Source: JAPLDB01 sp964356415
Lineage (GTDB): Bacteria > Bacteroidota > Bacteroidia > AKYH767-A > 2013-40CM-41-45
NCBI GenBank assembly: GCA_964356415.1
Contig: CAYHHK010000174.1
Span: 1 to 6,817, forward strand
Length of the DNA: 6,817 nucleotides
Direction: 5' to 3'
Shown: piece by piece, positions 6,213-6,817 of the stretch
How positions within the stretch are numbered: the stretch's first letter is position 1
Layout: each line of letters starts with the position of its first letter
Translations under genes and position numbers: made by a program
Notes under the pieces: generated by a model
Told to the model about the DNA's origin: nothing
Databases searched by the model: none
The model's input: the letters and a program-made list of their open reading frames with translations, nothing else

Positions 6213-6817
6213 TCAGGGAGTTATAACTTCAGAAATAAATTTAACTATTTTTTCAGCTTTGGTTTTTCCTATCCCTTCAACTTTTCTTAAATCATCAACT
6301 TCCGAATTCATCACTTTTTTAATATTGCCAAAATGCAATAAAAGCCTGCCGGCGAGTTGGGGTCCAACGGCAGGAAGGCCTTGTAAAAAGTACAAGGACT
6401 GGTTCTTCATCCTTTTTGGCTTAATCCCTTTTCGTAAGCGAACGTATTCTGATTTAAATTTGGACTGCTTCTCAAGATCCAACAAAATTTTCGCCGTATC
6501 TTCCTTGCTCCGTGAATACATTACCGGAATTTGCCAGGTAACCATTATTGAATTTAAAGTGCCCCTTACTGCCTCCTCAGAAATATTACGGCCTGTTGAA
6601 AAAGGATCACCTTCAATGAGTATTAATATTCGACCTGGCCATTTCTTAAGTCGTGAACATTGATTGAACAGCCGGTTATCAAGCAATGATTGAATAAAGT
6701 CTGCGGCTGTCTTCCTTTCAATTAAAATTTGGTCATTGAGTAAATAATCCCCTGCGGAAAGGGCGGTGTATGAAATTTCAACACCTTGTTTTCTGAGTAG
6801 TTCGGGAATCCCGGAAT
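6213..6817 (-). CDS. ERCC4/XPF-type structure-specific endonuclease with (HhH)2, 5' end beyond the window
   Basis: The frame is open to the right edge, giving 200 visible residues; the true start lies outside. A TTG at 6686 is not the start because the nuclease motif is upstream of it: SGIPELLRKQGVE at 1-13, Gly22-Asp23-Tyr24, then ERKTAAD at 33-39 (6719-6699), matching the XPF/Mus81 signature GDxnERKx3D. RLFNQCSRLK at 48-57 and the core strand ILILIEGD at 63-70 follow. Two helix-hairpin-helix motifs close the protein: LPAVGPQLAGRLL near 147-159 and VEGIGKTKAEKI near 179-190. There is no helicase domain, as in the short archaeal XPF proteins. Family members cut 3'-flap, fork or splayed DNA near single/double-strand junctions. 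Only the first few residues, including the usual N-terminal Asp-Arg-Glu segment, are missing. Its stop is 2 bp before the SEC-C gene start. Confidence 0.9.
   Translation of the reverse strand, partial: SGIPELLRKQGVEISYTALSAGDYLLNDQILIERKTAADFIQSLLDNRLFNQCSRLKKWPGRILILIEGDPFSTGRNISEEAVRGTLNSIMVTWQIPVMYSRSKEDTAKILLDLEKQSKFKSEYVRLRKGIKPKRMKNQSLYFLQGLPAVGPQLAGRLLLHFGNIKKVMNSEVDDLRKVEGIGKTKAEKIVKFISEVITP

Noticed and set aside
6175..6663. Plus-strand 162-codon frame opposite the ERCC4 nuclease
   Set aside because: The minus strand carries the complete XPF motifs and both helix-hairpin-helix units; the plus-strand product resembles no family.

Overview
The window looks like a scaffold piece from a member of the Bacteroidota, most likely the Chitinophagales/Sphingobacteriales side. 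The evidence is moderate-to-low GC, AT-rich gene leaders with almost no Shine-Dalgarno sequences, stress-type membrane gene families in the order usual for that phylum, and short 7- and 8-bp tandem arrays just behind stop codons. This placement is inference. Every supported gene is on the minus strand, so the window is best read from right to left. Positions 3918-4017 are exactly 100 N, the usual placeholder for an assembly gap of unknown size.

Right part (6817 to 4636): an ERCC4/XPF-type endonuclease with a C-terminal double helix-hairpin-helix runs off the right edge. Only its extreme N-terminus is missing. Two bases after its stop starts a 524-residue protein with a TPR-like N-terminus, a DUF1186-like centre and a C-terminal SEC-C zinc motif. 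The tight spacing suggests co-translation.

Middle (4635 to 2873): a gene-free stretch of about 330 bp leads into a 51-residue lmo0937-family membrane protein. Behind it lie two heptamer arrays and the N gap. Beyond the gap is a tightly packed set: a YtxH gene broken by one in-frame TAA, a phage-holin-like two-helix membrane protein, and a 130-residue conserved hypothetical.

Left part (2876 to 1): an AI-2E/PerM-family transporter starts at a TTG that overlaps the preceding stop (TTGA). After a 68-bp space come mlaE and mlaF, the permease and ATPase of an Mla-type phospholipid transporter, joined by an ATGA overlap. mlaF ends inside an octamer array (CTTAATCA on the plus strand), and its last five codons are in phase with the repeat. 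The MCE substrate-binding subunit (MlaD) is not in the window.

Taken together, positions 98-4306 are an envelope and membrane-homeostasis block: lipid trafficking, a membrane transporter, and small stress-type membrane proteins. The right end is an unrelated DNA-repair-like pair. I found no clear, wholly undescribed system. The most interesting points are the YtxH nonsense codon, the repeat arrays running into a gene end and carrying stops in every frame, the standalone bacterial XPF-type nuclease, and its close coupling to the SEC-C protein.
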